A program made the translations under genes and the position numbers. The notes beneath the pieces were generated by a model, which worked only from the letters and a program-made list of their open reading frames with translations, ran no database searches and was not told where the DNA came from. From positions 62,001 through 126,000 of the forward strand of contig JALOON010000017.1 of assembly GCA_025454405.1 (NCBI GenBank): a stretch of DNA of 64,000 nucleotides. Reading direction: 5' to 3'. Numbering within the stretch: the first letter of the stretch is position 1; every line of letters starts with the position of its first letter. This DNA comes from Oscillatoriaceae cyanobacterium Prado104 (lineage in GTDB: Bacteria > Cyanobacteriota > Cyanobacteriia > Cyanobacteriales > Microcoleaceae). Of this stretch, positions 44,094 to 52,027 are shown one piece after another.

Positions 44094-45836
44094 CTACGAA
44101 GATTTTCGCAAATCAATTTGCCGCACTACTGTTAATGCGGAATAAGAAACACCAGCAGTTCCTTCTCCCGGATGGGTAGAATCTCCAACTAACCACAGGT
44201 TTTTAATCGGTGTGCGATTGGCAAAGCCAAAAGGTCCGAATGTCGGTATTCGCTGTCCGATCCCGCCCACAATTCCTTTATCTCTCGCTGTAAAGCGGGC
44301 AAATGTGCGCGGTGTAGCAGCTTCTTTGTGTACGATGTTCTCTGGCGCTAAATCGAAATATTCGCTCAAACGATCGATCGCACCTACACTGTATTTGTGT
44401 TTCAATCCTTCATAATCATCGCAATTCCACCACTTGCGAGTATCGGTAAATGATGAAGCAATAATTGTTGCCATTCCCTCCGGTGCTCTGCCATCTCCCG
44501 GATGGCTGACGGAAACAAATAACGAATTGTTTTCACCAATCTCGCCGTCGTAATCGTAAAGAAATTGCAAGTGTGGCGGACAATTTGCCGGAATTGCTGT
44601 TGCTTTCACTCCCAAATAGATTACAAATGCACCGGATGCGGGCGGCAGTTTATCTACTCGATATTTGTAGCCTGCCATTCGCTCTGGAAGTCGGTCTGTT
44701 TTTGCTAAATCTTCGTTTATTGTGCTATAATTTGCTGTTGAATTGTCTGCTAATATTGCGTTCGATCGCCCGCTATTAATCTCGGACACGGGCTGGTTTA
44801 ATAGTTCCCCGATTTGCGATCTAGATTTCGGCGAAGGGACTCCTACAAGTTCCTTGTCAATTGACTGGACTCGATCGAATGCCCGAGCTGACAGCAATTG
44901 TACTAAATTTTGCGCTGTGACATTAGCAATAATATGTTCGGCGGTTTCTGTCCAAACTTCCCCGGTTTTTTGACTGCGAATTACAACACCAGTTGCTTTG
45001 CCATTTTTGGTGACAATTCTTTCTACTGTATGCCGCAGCAATATTTTACCGCCATCGCGCTCGATCGACTCTACCAGTCGATCGCTCAATACCTGCATGC
45101 TTCCTTGTAAATGATACAATCCCTGCGGTTCTTGCGAAACTCCTAAAGCTGTCGCCGCGTAAAGCAATGCTGTTGCTTCAGCATCAACTTGAGAATACAG
45201 TTTTAACTGCAAATCCAAAAAAGTTCGCAACCGCAAATTGTCGCCCAATCCGTACAGTCGCAACGCATCGCCGACTGTCATGAAAGTGAAGGGCAATGTA
45301 ATTAAAGTATCGGGGCGGACTGCTTTTGTTAGCTGCCAGAAATCCCAGAGATTTCTCGGCGGCAGCACCGGATCTCGCTCTTGAAATTTCCAACTCACTT
45401 TAAATAAAGTAGATAATAACTGCCAAAAAGGTTCGCTGCCGGGAAATTGCTGCTGTCTTTCTTGCTGCCATTTTTGCGGATCTCGCCAAACATTAATCGG
45501 TGTTGTTTCTCCCGGCAAAAATACCGCACAAGCCGGATCGCAGGGCATCGCGGCGGGAATTTCGATGTTTAATTCTGAGAAAATCCGGTGGTGAATGCCT
45601 CCGGGCTCCAATCCCGCAACTTGGGTAGCGCCGACATCGAAGGTAAAGCCTTTGCGCTTGAAGGTGGAGGCGCATCCTCCTGGGATAAGTGCCTGTTCTA
45701 AAACTAACACTCGGTATCCCCTGCGAGCTAACAATGCTGCTGCTGTCAGCCCCCCGATTCCTGCGCCGATTGCGACGATGCGGGCTTTTCTAGGAGCTGC
45801 TGCGGGTTGGCTGTGAGGGGTGCGATCGATCGGCAT
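44094..45836 (-). CDS. crtD: carotenoid desaturase of the CrtD (C-3',4' desaturase) type
   Basis: An FAD-dependent phytoene-desaturase-family enzyme. The N-terminal dinucleotide motif is VAIGAGIGGLTAAALLARRGYRV; GGCASTFKRKGFTFDVGATQVAGLEPGG follows and the C-terminus is NLWLVGDSTHPGEGTAGVSYSALTV. These segments match my recollection of cyanobacterial CrtD proteins, which introduce the 3',4' double bond on the way to myxoxanthophyll-type carotenoids. Compared with that recollection there is an extra segment of about 65-70 residues, Ser/Asn/Asp-rich, at roughly 44690-44900 between QNLVQLLS and GYKYRVDKLPPASG. The start is ATG 45836 (MPIDRTPHS) or ATG 45875. A sister desaturase or isomerase role (CrtH/CrtI) cannot be fully excluded. 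Confidence 0.82.
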   Translation of the reverse strand: MPIDRTPHSQPAAAPRKARIVAIGAGIGGLTAAALLARRGYRVLVLEQALIPGGCASTFKRKGFTFDVGATQVAGLEPGGIHHRIFSELNIEIPAAMPCDPACAVFLPGETTPINVWRDPQKWQQERQQQFPGSEPFWQLLSTLFKVSWKFQERDPVLPPRNLWDFWQLTKAVRPDTLITLPFTFMTVGDALRLYGLGDNLRLRTFLDLQLKLYSQVDAEATALLYAATALGVSQEPQGLYHLQGSMQVLSDRLVESIERDGGKILLRHTVERIVTKNGKATGVVIRSQKTGEVWTETAEHIIANVTAQNLVQLLSARAFDRVQSIDKELVGVPSPKSRSQIGELLNQPVSEINSGRSNAILADNSTANYSTINEDLAKTDRLPERMAGYKYRVDKLPPASGAFVIYLGVKATAIPANCPPHLQFLYDYDGEIGENNSLFVSVSHPGDGRAPEGMATIIASSFTDTRKWWNCDDYEGLKHKYSVGAIDRLSEYFDLAPENIVHKEAATPRTFARFTARDKGIVGGIGQRIPTFGPFGFANRTPIKNLWLVGDSTHPGEGTAGVSYSALTVVRQIDLRKSS

Positions 45837-45935
45837 GATTAATTTACTGCAACATTTCTTAATATTATGCTGCATAACAATAAAATTGTCTAAAATACTG
45901 TACGCTGATGCTCAGCTTAAATAAAAAAATTACTC

Positions 45936-46042
45936 TTACTCCCTTCCCACTAGAAGAATTTGTATTGAACGAACCGCGAAGACGCGAAGAACGCGAAGAT
46001 AAGAAGAAAGAAGTACATAGTCTTTTAGTGGGAAGGGAGTAA
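45936..46042 (+). promoter_or_regulatory. 22-bp inverted repeat masking the ribosome binding site of the RHH gene
   Basis: Left arm at 45936-45957 (TTACTCCCTTCCCACTAG...) and right arm at 46021-46042 (...TAGTGGGAAGGGAGTAA) match in 21 of 22 bases with a 63-base loop. The right arm contains the AAGGGAG ribosome binding site and ends two bases before the ATG at 46045. If transcribed, the hairpin would hide the site. It could alternatively be the ends of a mini-element. The loop holds GAACCGCGAAGACGCGAAG, a dispersed word seen inverted near 53930. Confidence 0.7.
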
Positions 46043-46044
46043 TA

Positions 46045-46230
46045 ATGGCTAAACGTATCTCGACATCTTTAAACGAAGGAATTTATGAATTACTTCAGGA
46101 GTGGGCAAATGAGGAGCACCGTTCCATCAGTGGTTTGTCGGCATTTCTTTTAGAACAAGCCGTGAGAGAACGTCAAAAACAACTGCAAAAACAGTCCCCA
46201 CGATCGGATGAAAAGCAGGATAAAAATTGA
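46045..46230 (+). CDS. small ribbon-helix-helix (CopG-like) protein
   Basis: A 61-residue protein. MAKRISTSLNEGIYELLQEWANEEHRSISGLSAFLLEQAVRE has the beta-strand, helix, helix pattern of the CopG/Arc fold, with a charged tail. Such proteins are DNA-binding repressors, often the antitoxin of a toxin pair; no toxin gene follows. The ribosome binding site AAGGGAG is 5 bases upstream and lies in the arm of an inverted repeat, which may be the operator or an RNA switch. It stands alone between crtD and purQ. Confidence 0.85.
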   Translation: MAKRISTSLNEGIYELLQEWANEEHRSISGLSAFLLEQAVRERQKQLQKQSPRSDEKQDKN

Positions 46231-46325
46231 GTGGTTGTTTTGCCAAATCTACAGTGTTTCCCACAATCGATCGCCTCGAACCTAATAGTTAATATTGCGT
46301 TCGATCGATTACCGCAATCAAAACG

Positions 46326-46385
46326 GCTCGTAGTGCGGACTTCAGTCCGCATTTTTCAAGGACTGAAGTCCTTACTACAAACCTA
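46326..46385. repeat. GTAGTGCGGACT palindromic mini-element
   Basis: Starts CTCGTAGTGCGGACTTCAGTCC and ends GGACTGAAGTCCTTACTAC. The two halves form nested hairpins. It lies between the RHH gene and the 3' end of purQ. Confidence 0.8.
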
Positions 46386-46450
46386 ACTTGTCGTGAGTAA
46401 AGAGCATGGCCGCGTCTCGATACTGTTAAAAAAGCGAAATTAACTTGCAA

Positions 46451-47152
46451 CTACAAAACAGCCACCACAGTAGCCATCAGCAAGCTTTGAAACAATTTAA
46501 TCCCGTCAGTTTCTCCCAACATCGGATCGGATGCTCTCTCAGGATGCGGCATCATTCCTAACACATTTCCCTCGCGATTGCAAATGCCTGCAATATTATT
46601 TAACGAGCCGTTCGGATTGCTAGCAGCGCTAATTTCGCCCTCACTCGTACAGTAGCGAAACAGAACTCGATCGCCATCTTCTAACTCTGCTAAAGTATCG
46701 GCATCGGCATAATAATTCCCTTCGCCGTGAGCGATGGGCAGGTCAATAATTTCACCGGAAGTGTAAGCTGAAGTCCAGGGAGTATTGCCGCGTTCTACTT
46801 TTAAAGAAACTCGATCGCAAATAAAATTCAATCCCGCATTGCGCACCAAAGCACCGGGCAACAAACCAGCTTCAGTTAATACTTGAAAACCGTTGCAAAT
46901 TCCCAAGACAAGTTTGCCTTGTTTCGCGTGTTCCGCAGTAGCTCTCATCGCCGGAGAAAAACGGGCGATCGCGCCGCACCGCAAATAATCTCCGTAACTG
47001 AAACCGCCGGGGATTACAATAATATCAATGTCCGAAATATCGGTATCTTCGTGCCATATTTTGCGCGTCGGTTGGTGCAGCAAACCTTGAGTTACCCACA
47101 CCACATCGCGATCGCAATTTGAACCGGGAAAAACAATAACTCCAAATTTCAT
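46451..47152 (-). CDS. purQ: phosphoribosylformylglycinamidine synthase, glutaminase subunit PurQ
   Basis: The glutamine amidotransferase subunit of FGAM synthase in purine biosynthesis, about 233 residues. [17 protein letters not shown] is the diagnostic start; [13 protein letters not shown], the nucleophile Cys in [10 protein letters not shown], and the His/Glu pair in [10 protein letters not shown] complete the triad. I start at ATG 47152: an in-frame extension to 47209 would encode only LLPSSFF repeats, translated from the CCTTCTT heptamer array. That array abuts the start and leaves no visible Shine-Dalgarno. purS lies 459 bases upstream on the same strand, separated by repeats. Confidence 0.97.
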   Translation of the reverse strand: MKFGVIVFPGSNCDRDVVWVTQGLLHQPTRKIWHEDTDISDIDIIVIPGGFSYGDYLRCGAIARFSPAMRATAEHAKQGKLVLGICNGFQVLTEAGLLPGALVRNAGLNFICDRVSLKVERGNTPWTSAYTSGEIIDLPIAHGEGNYYADADTLAELEDGDRVLFRYCTSEGEISAASNPNGSLNNIAGICNREGNVLGMMPHPERASDPMLGETDGIKLFQSLLMATVVAVL

Positions 47153-47156
47153 AAGT

Positions 47157-47232
47157 CGAAGGAAGAAGGAAGAAGGAAGAAGGAAGAAGGAAGAAGGAAG
47201 AAGAAGCAAGAAGGAAGGAAGAAGGAAGAAGG
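47157..47232. repeat. GAAGGAA heptamer array
   Basis: About nine AAGGAAG units directly 5' of the purQ start (the array ends four bases from the ATG on the minus strand). It is the same family as at 12115. Read as mRNA it is a CU-rich leader, so copy number could affect purQ translation. Confidence 0.85.
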
Positions 47233-47286
47233 TTCAGCTTCAAAAACTTAGATATTCTGTTTTTTATCCTTTGTATCGAAGTCTCG

Positions 47287-47606
47287 ATCCCCCTAAATCC
47301 CCCTTAAGAAGGGGGACTTTTAGTGTTCCGAGTTTCTTCCTTTTTCAGAAAGACTTTGAAAGCTCTTGTTCCCCCCTTCTTAAGGGGGGTTAGGGCGTGT
47401 TTTCAAACTACTTTTTCAGATCCAGATCCCCCTAAATCCCCCTAAAAAAGGGGGACTTTGAGACTCTTTCTCCCCCCTTTTTAAGGGGGGCCGGGGAGGA
47501 TCTCAGACTTTGAAAACACGCCCTAGGGGGCTCGAAGTTTCTTGCTTTTTCAGAAAGACTTTGAACGCTCTTGTCCCCCCCTTCTTAAGGGGGGCTAGGG
47601 GGGATC
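47287..47606. repeat. CCCCCTTAAGAAGGGGG palindrome cluster
   Basis: Four or five copies of GATCCCCCTAAATCCCCC...TTAAGAAGGGGG-type palindromes, separated by GACTTT...CTTTTTCAGAAAGACTTTG spacers. They fill the space between purS and purQ. One copy is interrupted by the mini-element at 47391-47525. Confidence 0.88.
47391..47525. mobile_element. mini-element with perfect GGGCGTGTTTTCAAA ends and TA duplication
   Basis: TAGGGCGTGTTTTCAAA at 47391-47407 and TTTGAAAACACGCCCTA at 47509-47525 are perfect inverted repeats (17 bases, or 15 plus a TA on each side). Removing the element and one TA restores AAGGGGGGTTAGGGGG, the expected continuation of the surrounding palindrome. This is the footprint of a TA-targeting (IS630/Tc1-mariner-like) non-autonomous element. 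Its inside carries another CCCCCTAAA palindrome and no gene. Confidence 0.8.
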
Positions 47607-47610
47607 TAAT

Positions 47611-47892
47611 TTATGTTGCTGTCTCCACGGGAACGAGAATTTCAGTCAAATCGAAGCGATAATTTTCGATAACTGGATTTGCCAAAAGTTGGTCGCAAAT
47701 TCGATCGAGTTGTTCGCGGGCCTCCGATTCAGCAGCAGCAGTCAGCGTTACTTCGACGTATTTGCCGATGCGCACACTTTCAACATTGTCGTATCCCATG
47801 TGTTGCAAACCTGACTGTACGGCAGTACCTGCGGGATCTAAAACCGAAGGGCGGAGGGTCACATAAATTTGGGCAAGATATTTCTGAGTCAC
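47611..47892 (-). CDS. purS: phosphoribosylformylglycinamidine synthase subunit PurS
   Basis: The small structural subunit that links PurQ and PurL in FGAM synthase, 93 residues, a normal length. MTQKYLAQIYVTLRPSVLDPAGTAVQSGLQHMGY and VRIGKYVEVTL are the family signature. purQ follows on the same strand; in most cyanobacteria the two lie close together, but here 459 bases of repeats, including an inserted mini-element, separate them. Confidence 0.95.
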   Translation of the reverse strand: MTQKYLAQIYVTLRPSVLDPAGTAVQSGLQHMGYDNVESVRIGKYVEVTLTAAAESEAREQLDRICDQLLANPVIENYRFDLTEILVPVETAT

Positions 47893-48038
47893 GGGAATGT
47901 TGCGGTAGGTAATGCAAAAGTTAGCGCTATTTTATTTTGACATACTCTTTCTACTTTGGCGGAAATACATTTGTCAACTGGCGCTTTCCTCTCTGAATGT
48001 GCGATCGTCTCGATCGCACTGTCTCAAAACCAATATAA

Positions 48039-48968
48039 TTAATAAAATTCAGTTGCCTTAATCATGTGATAAGCTACTAACAACTGGGTTAAAGCTAGCG
48101 GGTAACTCTGCAAAACTTCTCCCGTTGTACCGATAAGTTTGCCAATTTCCTGATTGCCTTCAGTGCTGCAAAAACCGCGCAGGTGAGGCATCTCGCCGCA
48201 CAAAATCATTTCCAGTTCCTGTACCTGTGCGCTGGTAGCGTGGGAATCTACTTCTAACACATCAACTGGTTTTCCCATATCTCGATCGAGCCCCAAGCGA
48301 ATTGCCGGTTTCAGAGTCTCGCTGCCCAGGTTTAAAATCTTAGTAAAATCAGGGTGGGGAATGGTTGGTCTCAGCACTAAACGCACGTTTAAACTCGAAT
48401 TATCTTCGCCTTGTGCGGGGTAAAAACTAACTACAACATCAGCAAACTTGCGCTGGGGGCGGATAAATTCTTCAGAATCCGGCTCCCGCTTGTGCAGCTC
48501 AGCAATTACCTGTTCTTCTGTATATCCTCGCTTCATCGTATCCCGCTTGATTTTCCACTGAGCGCGCAGATTTTCCGGGGGAGCAAGGTAAACTTTTACG
48601 TCGTAAGAATCGCGAATTGTTCTAGTTGCATAACCCAGCAAACCTTCTACTATGACAAATTTGTTGGGCTTGATGTATACTGGTGGGTCAAAGGTACCCG
48701 TGTCGTGATTGTAAATTGGTTTGAGAATAGGTTGCCCGGTACGCAAGAGGGTGAGCTGCTGCTGCATGATGTCGAGATAATTGCAGTCGGGATGCAGGGC
48801 TGTGATCCCAATTTCGGCCCGCTGCTTTCTGTCGTAGCGGTGGTAGTCGTCGGTACACACGATCGTAACGTTTTCAGGACCCAATACTTGTGAAATTCCT
48901 CGCGTGAGGGTGGTTTTCCCCGCCGCGCTGTCTCCGACAATACCCAGAATAATTGGACGAGCGCTCAT
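48039..48968 (-). CDS. phosphoribulokinase/uridine kinase family protein (PRK paralogue)
   Basis: A P-loop kinase of 309 residues. Walker A is GDSAAGKTT at about 11-19; CTDDYHRYDRKQRAEIGITALHP, KPIYNHDTGTFDPPVYI and VIVEGLLGY match the phosphoribulokinase/uridine kinase family. The sequence differs from the usual cyanobacterial Calvin-cycle PRK as I recall it (GDSGCGKST, ALDPKANNFD, EGLHPL), and the regulatory cysteine pair near the P-loop is not in the expected places. I therefore read it as a paralogue of unknown substrate, not as the main prk. The start ATG 48968 has GGAG 8 bases upstream; ATG 49022 is an unlikely alternative. Confidence 0.8.
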   Translation of the reverse strand: MSARPIILGIVGDSAAGKTTLTRGISQVLGPENVTIVCTDDYHRYDRKQRAEIGITALHPDCNYLDIMQQQLTLLRTGQPILKPIYNHDTGTFDPPVYIKPNKFVIVEGLLGYATRTIRDSYDVKVYLAPPENLRAQWKIKRDTMKRGYTEEQVIAELHKREPDSEEFIRPQRKFADVVVSFYPAQGEDNSSLNVRLVLRPTIPHPDFTKILNLGSETLKPAIRLGLDRDMGKPVDVLEVDSHATSAQVQELEMILCGEMPHLRGFCSTEGNQEIGKLIGTTGEVLQSYPLALTQLLVAYHMIKATEFY

Positions 48969-49287
48969 TATGTTTGCTCCGCTAGACTTATAATTTTTAT
49001 TGTAAACTTTAAAGGATATCAAACTATGTTACTTCAAATTGTAAATTTATTCTAAATTTTATTAAGCTCATTTAGCAAAAAAACAGAAGGAGCATCTGAG
49101 ATATTTTTTAATGCCGATCGCATAAATTACATTTTAAAATAGATAGCGACCTACTATATATTAATAGACTGGCAAAAAATCTAGGAATGAGTTATGTTTG
49201 CGATCGGCGTAATTTTTTAGTAAATTCGATTCTCAGCGACATCGAGAGCTGTCAGAGGCTGAATAAACCGTTATTTATAAAAAGCCT

Positions 49288-50418
49288 ATGAATCAATCTA
49301 ATTTTCCAACATTCAGGGGCAGTATCTTAATTGTTGACGACAGTCTGAATAATTTAAGCTTGCTCGATCGAATTTTATCGAGGAAAGGTTATAAAGTTCG
49401 ACTGGCAGCTAGCGGTAAATTAGCACTGGAAGCTATTGCCTTAACTCAGCCAGATTTAATTTTGCTCGACATTATGATGCCCGATATGGACGGCTACGAA
49501 GTTTGCCAGCATCTCAAAGCAAGCGAAAGCACGCGCGGCATTCCGATTATTTTTCTGAGTGCCTTGGTGGAAGTAGCCGATAAAGTGAGAGGTTTCAGTC
49601 TGGGAGGAGTAGACTACATTACCAAACCTTTTGAACCTACAGAGGTGGTAGCGAGAGTAGAAAATCAGTTGCGGATGCGCGAATTGGAGTTGCAACTCAG
49701 AGAAAAAAATCTGATGCTGCGGCGCGAAATTGCCTATCGGGAACAAGCAGAAGTTGAAACTCGCTTGCTGCTGGAAACAACAAAATTTCAAAAAGAACAA
49801 ATAGAAGAATTGCTATTAAATATATTACCAAAACCGATCGCCGATCGCTTGCAAGACAGACAAAATATCATTGCCGACAGTTTTACCGATGTCAGCGTTT
49901 TATTTGCCGACTTGGTAGGATTTACCAGCTTTGCTTCCGAACAAACTGCATCGGAAACAGTAAAAATTCTCAATCAAATTTTCAGTCAATTCGACCAACT
50001 CTCAATCCAGCACGGTTTGGAGAAAATCAAAACTATCGGCGATGCTTACATGGTAGTTGGGGGTTTGCCCGAACCATCAGCAAATCACGCTGAGGATATT
50101 GCCCTGATGGCGTTAGATATGCAAGCTTCTGTAGCTAGATTTAATGTTAAAAACGATCGAGACTTTAAGTTGCGCATCGGGATAAATATCGGTTCGGTAG
50201 TCGCGGGAGTCATCGGTTTGACTAAATTCAGTTACGATTTGTGGGGAGATACAGTGAATGTTGCTCACAGGATGGAATCGAACGGTATTCCGGGAGAAAT
50301 TCAGGTGACAGAGGCGGTTTACGAGCGTTTGAAAGATAAATTTTCGTTTCAAAAGCGCGGTTCTATAGAGGTGAAAGGGAAGGGACAAATGATAACTTAT
50401 TTATTGCTCGGTAAGTAG
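49288..50418 (+). CDS. response regulator-adenylate cyclase (REC - coiled coil - class III cyclase)
   Basis: A 376-residue cyclase under two-component control. The receiver domain is 12-128 with phosphoacceptor Asp61 (LLDIMMPDMDG) and Lys113 (ITKPF). A coiled coil (about 130-175) leads into the class III catalytic domain (about 195-376). Metal ligands Asp208 (LFADLVGF) and Asp252 (TIGDAYM) are present. Lys248 and Asp317 (YDLWGDTVNVAHR) are the adenine-selecting pair, so the product should be cAMP and not cGMP; Arg328 is the transition-state residue. The cognate kinase is not adjacent. A stem-loop follows the stop at 50443. Confidence 0.93.
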   Translation: MNQSNFPTFRGSILIVDDSLNNLSLLDRILSRKGYKVRLAASGKLALEAIALTQPDLILLDIMMPDMDGYEVCQHLKASESTRGIPIIFLSALVEVADKVRGFSLGGVDYITKPFEPTEVVARVENQLRMRELELQLREKNLMLRREIAYREQAEVETRLLLETTKFQKEQIEELLLNILPKPIADRLQDRQNIIADSFTDVSVLFADLVGFTSFASEQTASETVKILNQIFSQFDQLSIQHGLEKIKTIGDAYMVVGGLPEPSANHAEDIALMALDMQASVARFNVKNDRDFKLRIGINIGSVVAGVIGLTKFSYDLWGDTVNVAHRMESNGIPGEIQVTEAVYERLKDKFSFQKRGSIEVKGKGQMITYLLLGK

Positions 50419-50442
50419 TCGATGATTTTAGATTTTCGAGCA

Positions 50443-50510
50443 GTAGGTTGGGTTAAGGGACGAAACACAACATCAACTTTTGTTGGGTTTCGTTCCTCAA
50501 TCCAACCTAC
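50443..50510. repeat. GTAGGTTGGGTT hairpin element
   Basis: A 68-bp inverted repeat: GTAGGTTGGGTTAAGG...ACGAAACACAACA paired with TGTTGGGTTTCGTTCC...AATCCAACCTAC. The stem is about 30 pairs with a few mismatches and a short loop. Elements of this type are dispersed in many cyanobacterial genomes. It lies between convergent genes and could stop transcription from both sides. Confidence 0.85.
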
Positions 50511-50544
50511 TTAATATTGATAGATTCAAGAGGTACAAAAACTC

Positions 50545-51606
50545 TTACTTAATAGTAAAACTCGTTCCCCGATAGCATCCTTGAAAAGAAGTCAAATTGG
50601 TGTGATTGATCTGTTCCAATTTAGTCACGAGAGAGGGAGTATTCGTACTTTCAGTAGTCGAACCCCACTTGTAGATAAAGTTGCCGAAATACTCGCCATT
50701 TCCTTCGTAGGTGCGCGTTTCAATGGGAATTCCCGAAACACCGGAAACAGTTTGGTTGTGGTAGCCGTTAACCACGATTTTTTCAATAACCGCACCCGGT
50801 TCTACAGTCACGTTCCAGTTAATCGGTTCGTAGGCTGAAAGTGCGAGAATTATCGGCTTATTTTGGCGTTCGACTTTGACTTCAACTGCCCCTGTCGCCC
50901 TCACTCCATTTCCGTGCGCTGAAGTAGCTTCGTAAACGCCGATTAAATGCAGTTCTTTATCTCCCTTAGTCGTGCCGACGTAGGCAGAAAAATCGTCGGA
51001 ACCGCCGATACCGCAACTAGCACCAGGAATAATCGGAGAAATATTAGCTGTTTCTTTCTCGCTCAGTTTCTGCTGCACTGCAGGTCCGATCCACAATCCA
51101 GTTACTACTCCCAAAGCGCCTATTAAAGTTGCTGCAATACCGAGGGGAATGAAGACAGCCAGCCGGCGAAAAGCGTCGGTTTCTGTTGCTTTAGATAGCT
51201 TTTGAGATAACTTTTGGTGCAAATTTTCATTGGCAGATCGATCGCCCTTGCTACTACCGTCAAGGCAGGCTAGTAACATCAAACTTTCCGGTTGTTCCAA
51301 CAAATTTTGTACGGCTTTTCCTTCGCCGACATAGAGGTTGCGAGTTTCTCTATCTAACAGCAACCAGTGGCGATCGCTCTCGCTGAGGTTGTATTTTTGT
51401 AGTGCAGGATTGATTAAATCGTGCTGCAAAAACACCAGCCAAGGCATATTATTGCCCGTTCCCACTATTTTGCCGTCGCTGCAAATCAGTTGGTCGATTT
51501 GCGGTTCCCACCGCCAAGCTACCCAGCGCTTGTCGCCGCGATAGCCCAGGGATTTTTCCAATTGCGGGTGAGCCGCGATCGATAATCGTTGAATTAAGTT
51601 TGACAT
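50545..51606 (-). CDS. membrane-anchored protein of unknown function
   Basis: A 353-residue protein. The N-terminal 130 residues are soluble and contain WVAWRWEPQIDQLICSDGKIVG and NMPWLVFLQHDLINPALQKYNL. A single membrane segment lies at about 150-172 (LAVFIPLGIAATLIGALGVVTGLWIG). The remainder has a beta-rich look (LHLIGVYEATSAHGNGVRATGAVEVKVE, PINWNVTVEPGAVIEKIVVNGYH) and is probably outside the cell. I do not recognise a family. It lies between the two adenylate cyclase genes, convergent with the first and downstream of the second. Confidence 0.75.
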   Translation of the reverse strand: MSNLIQRLSIAAHPQLEKSLGYRGDKRWVAWRWEPQIDQLICSDGKIVGTGNNMPWLVFLQHDLINPALQKYNLSESDRHWLLLDRETRNLYVGEGKAVQNLLEQPESLMLLACLDGSSKGDRSANENLHQKLSQKLSKATETDAFRRLAVFIPLGIAATLIGALGVVTGLWIGPAVQQKLSEKETANISPIIPGASCGIGGSDDFSAYVGTTKGDKELHLIGVYEATSAHGNGVRATGAVEVKVERQNKPIILALSAYEPINWNVTVEPGAVIEKIVVNGYHNQTVSGVSGIPIETRTYEGNGEYFGNFIYKWGSTTESTNTPSLVTKLEQINHTNLTSFQGCYRGTSFTIK

Positions 51607-51852
51607 AATCTGTCTGCTCCTCGGGCGATCGCCATTTTTAGGTTTTTACTTAATTTAAGTCGCGCATTCATAGAGCTTTCCTGTCGTGAATTATATCATA
51701 CAGGAAATTGACCGATCGGCAGCTCGACAAATTACCTGCAATCGTAAGGTAGGTGCGCACTGCGCACCCCAATGATAAGTTTGGCGGGCGAGGACACTGC
51801 TGCTAATATAATGATGAAGTGCGGGATCGGGGGCGATCGCGCTAATAATTAA

Positions 51853-52023
51853 TGATAAGATTTGCGAGCGGGGACTGATAAGATTTGCGAGCGGGGACTG
51901 ATAAGATTTGCGAGCGGGGACGCTCGCACTAATAATTGATATTGCGATTTGCGAGCGGGGACGCTCGCACTAATAATTGATATTGCGATTTGCGAGCGGG
52001 GACGCTCGCACTAATAATTGATA
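51853..52023. repeat. tandem repeats with GCGAGCGGGGACGCTCGC hairpins
   Basis: Two 23-bp units with GATAAGATTTGCGAGCGGGGAC are followed by three 41-bp units starting at 51910, 51951 and 51992. Each 41-bp unit contains GCGAGCG-GGGA-CGCTCGC, a 7-bp stem, and then ACTAATAATTGATATTGC. The array ends five bases before the stop of the CHASE2 cyclase gene. The rest of 51607-52027 holds the small palindrome GGTGCGCACTGCGCACC at 51752 and no gene. Confidence 0.92.
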
Positions 52024-52027
52024 ACTC

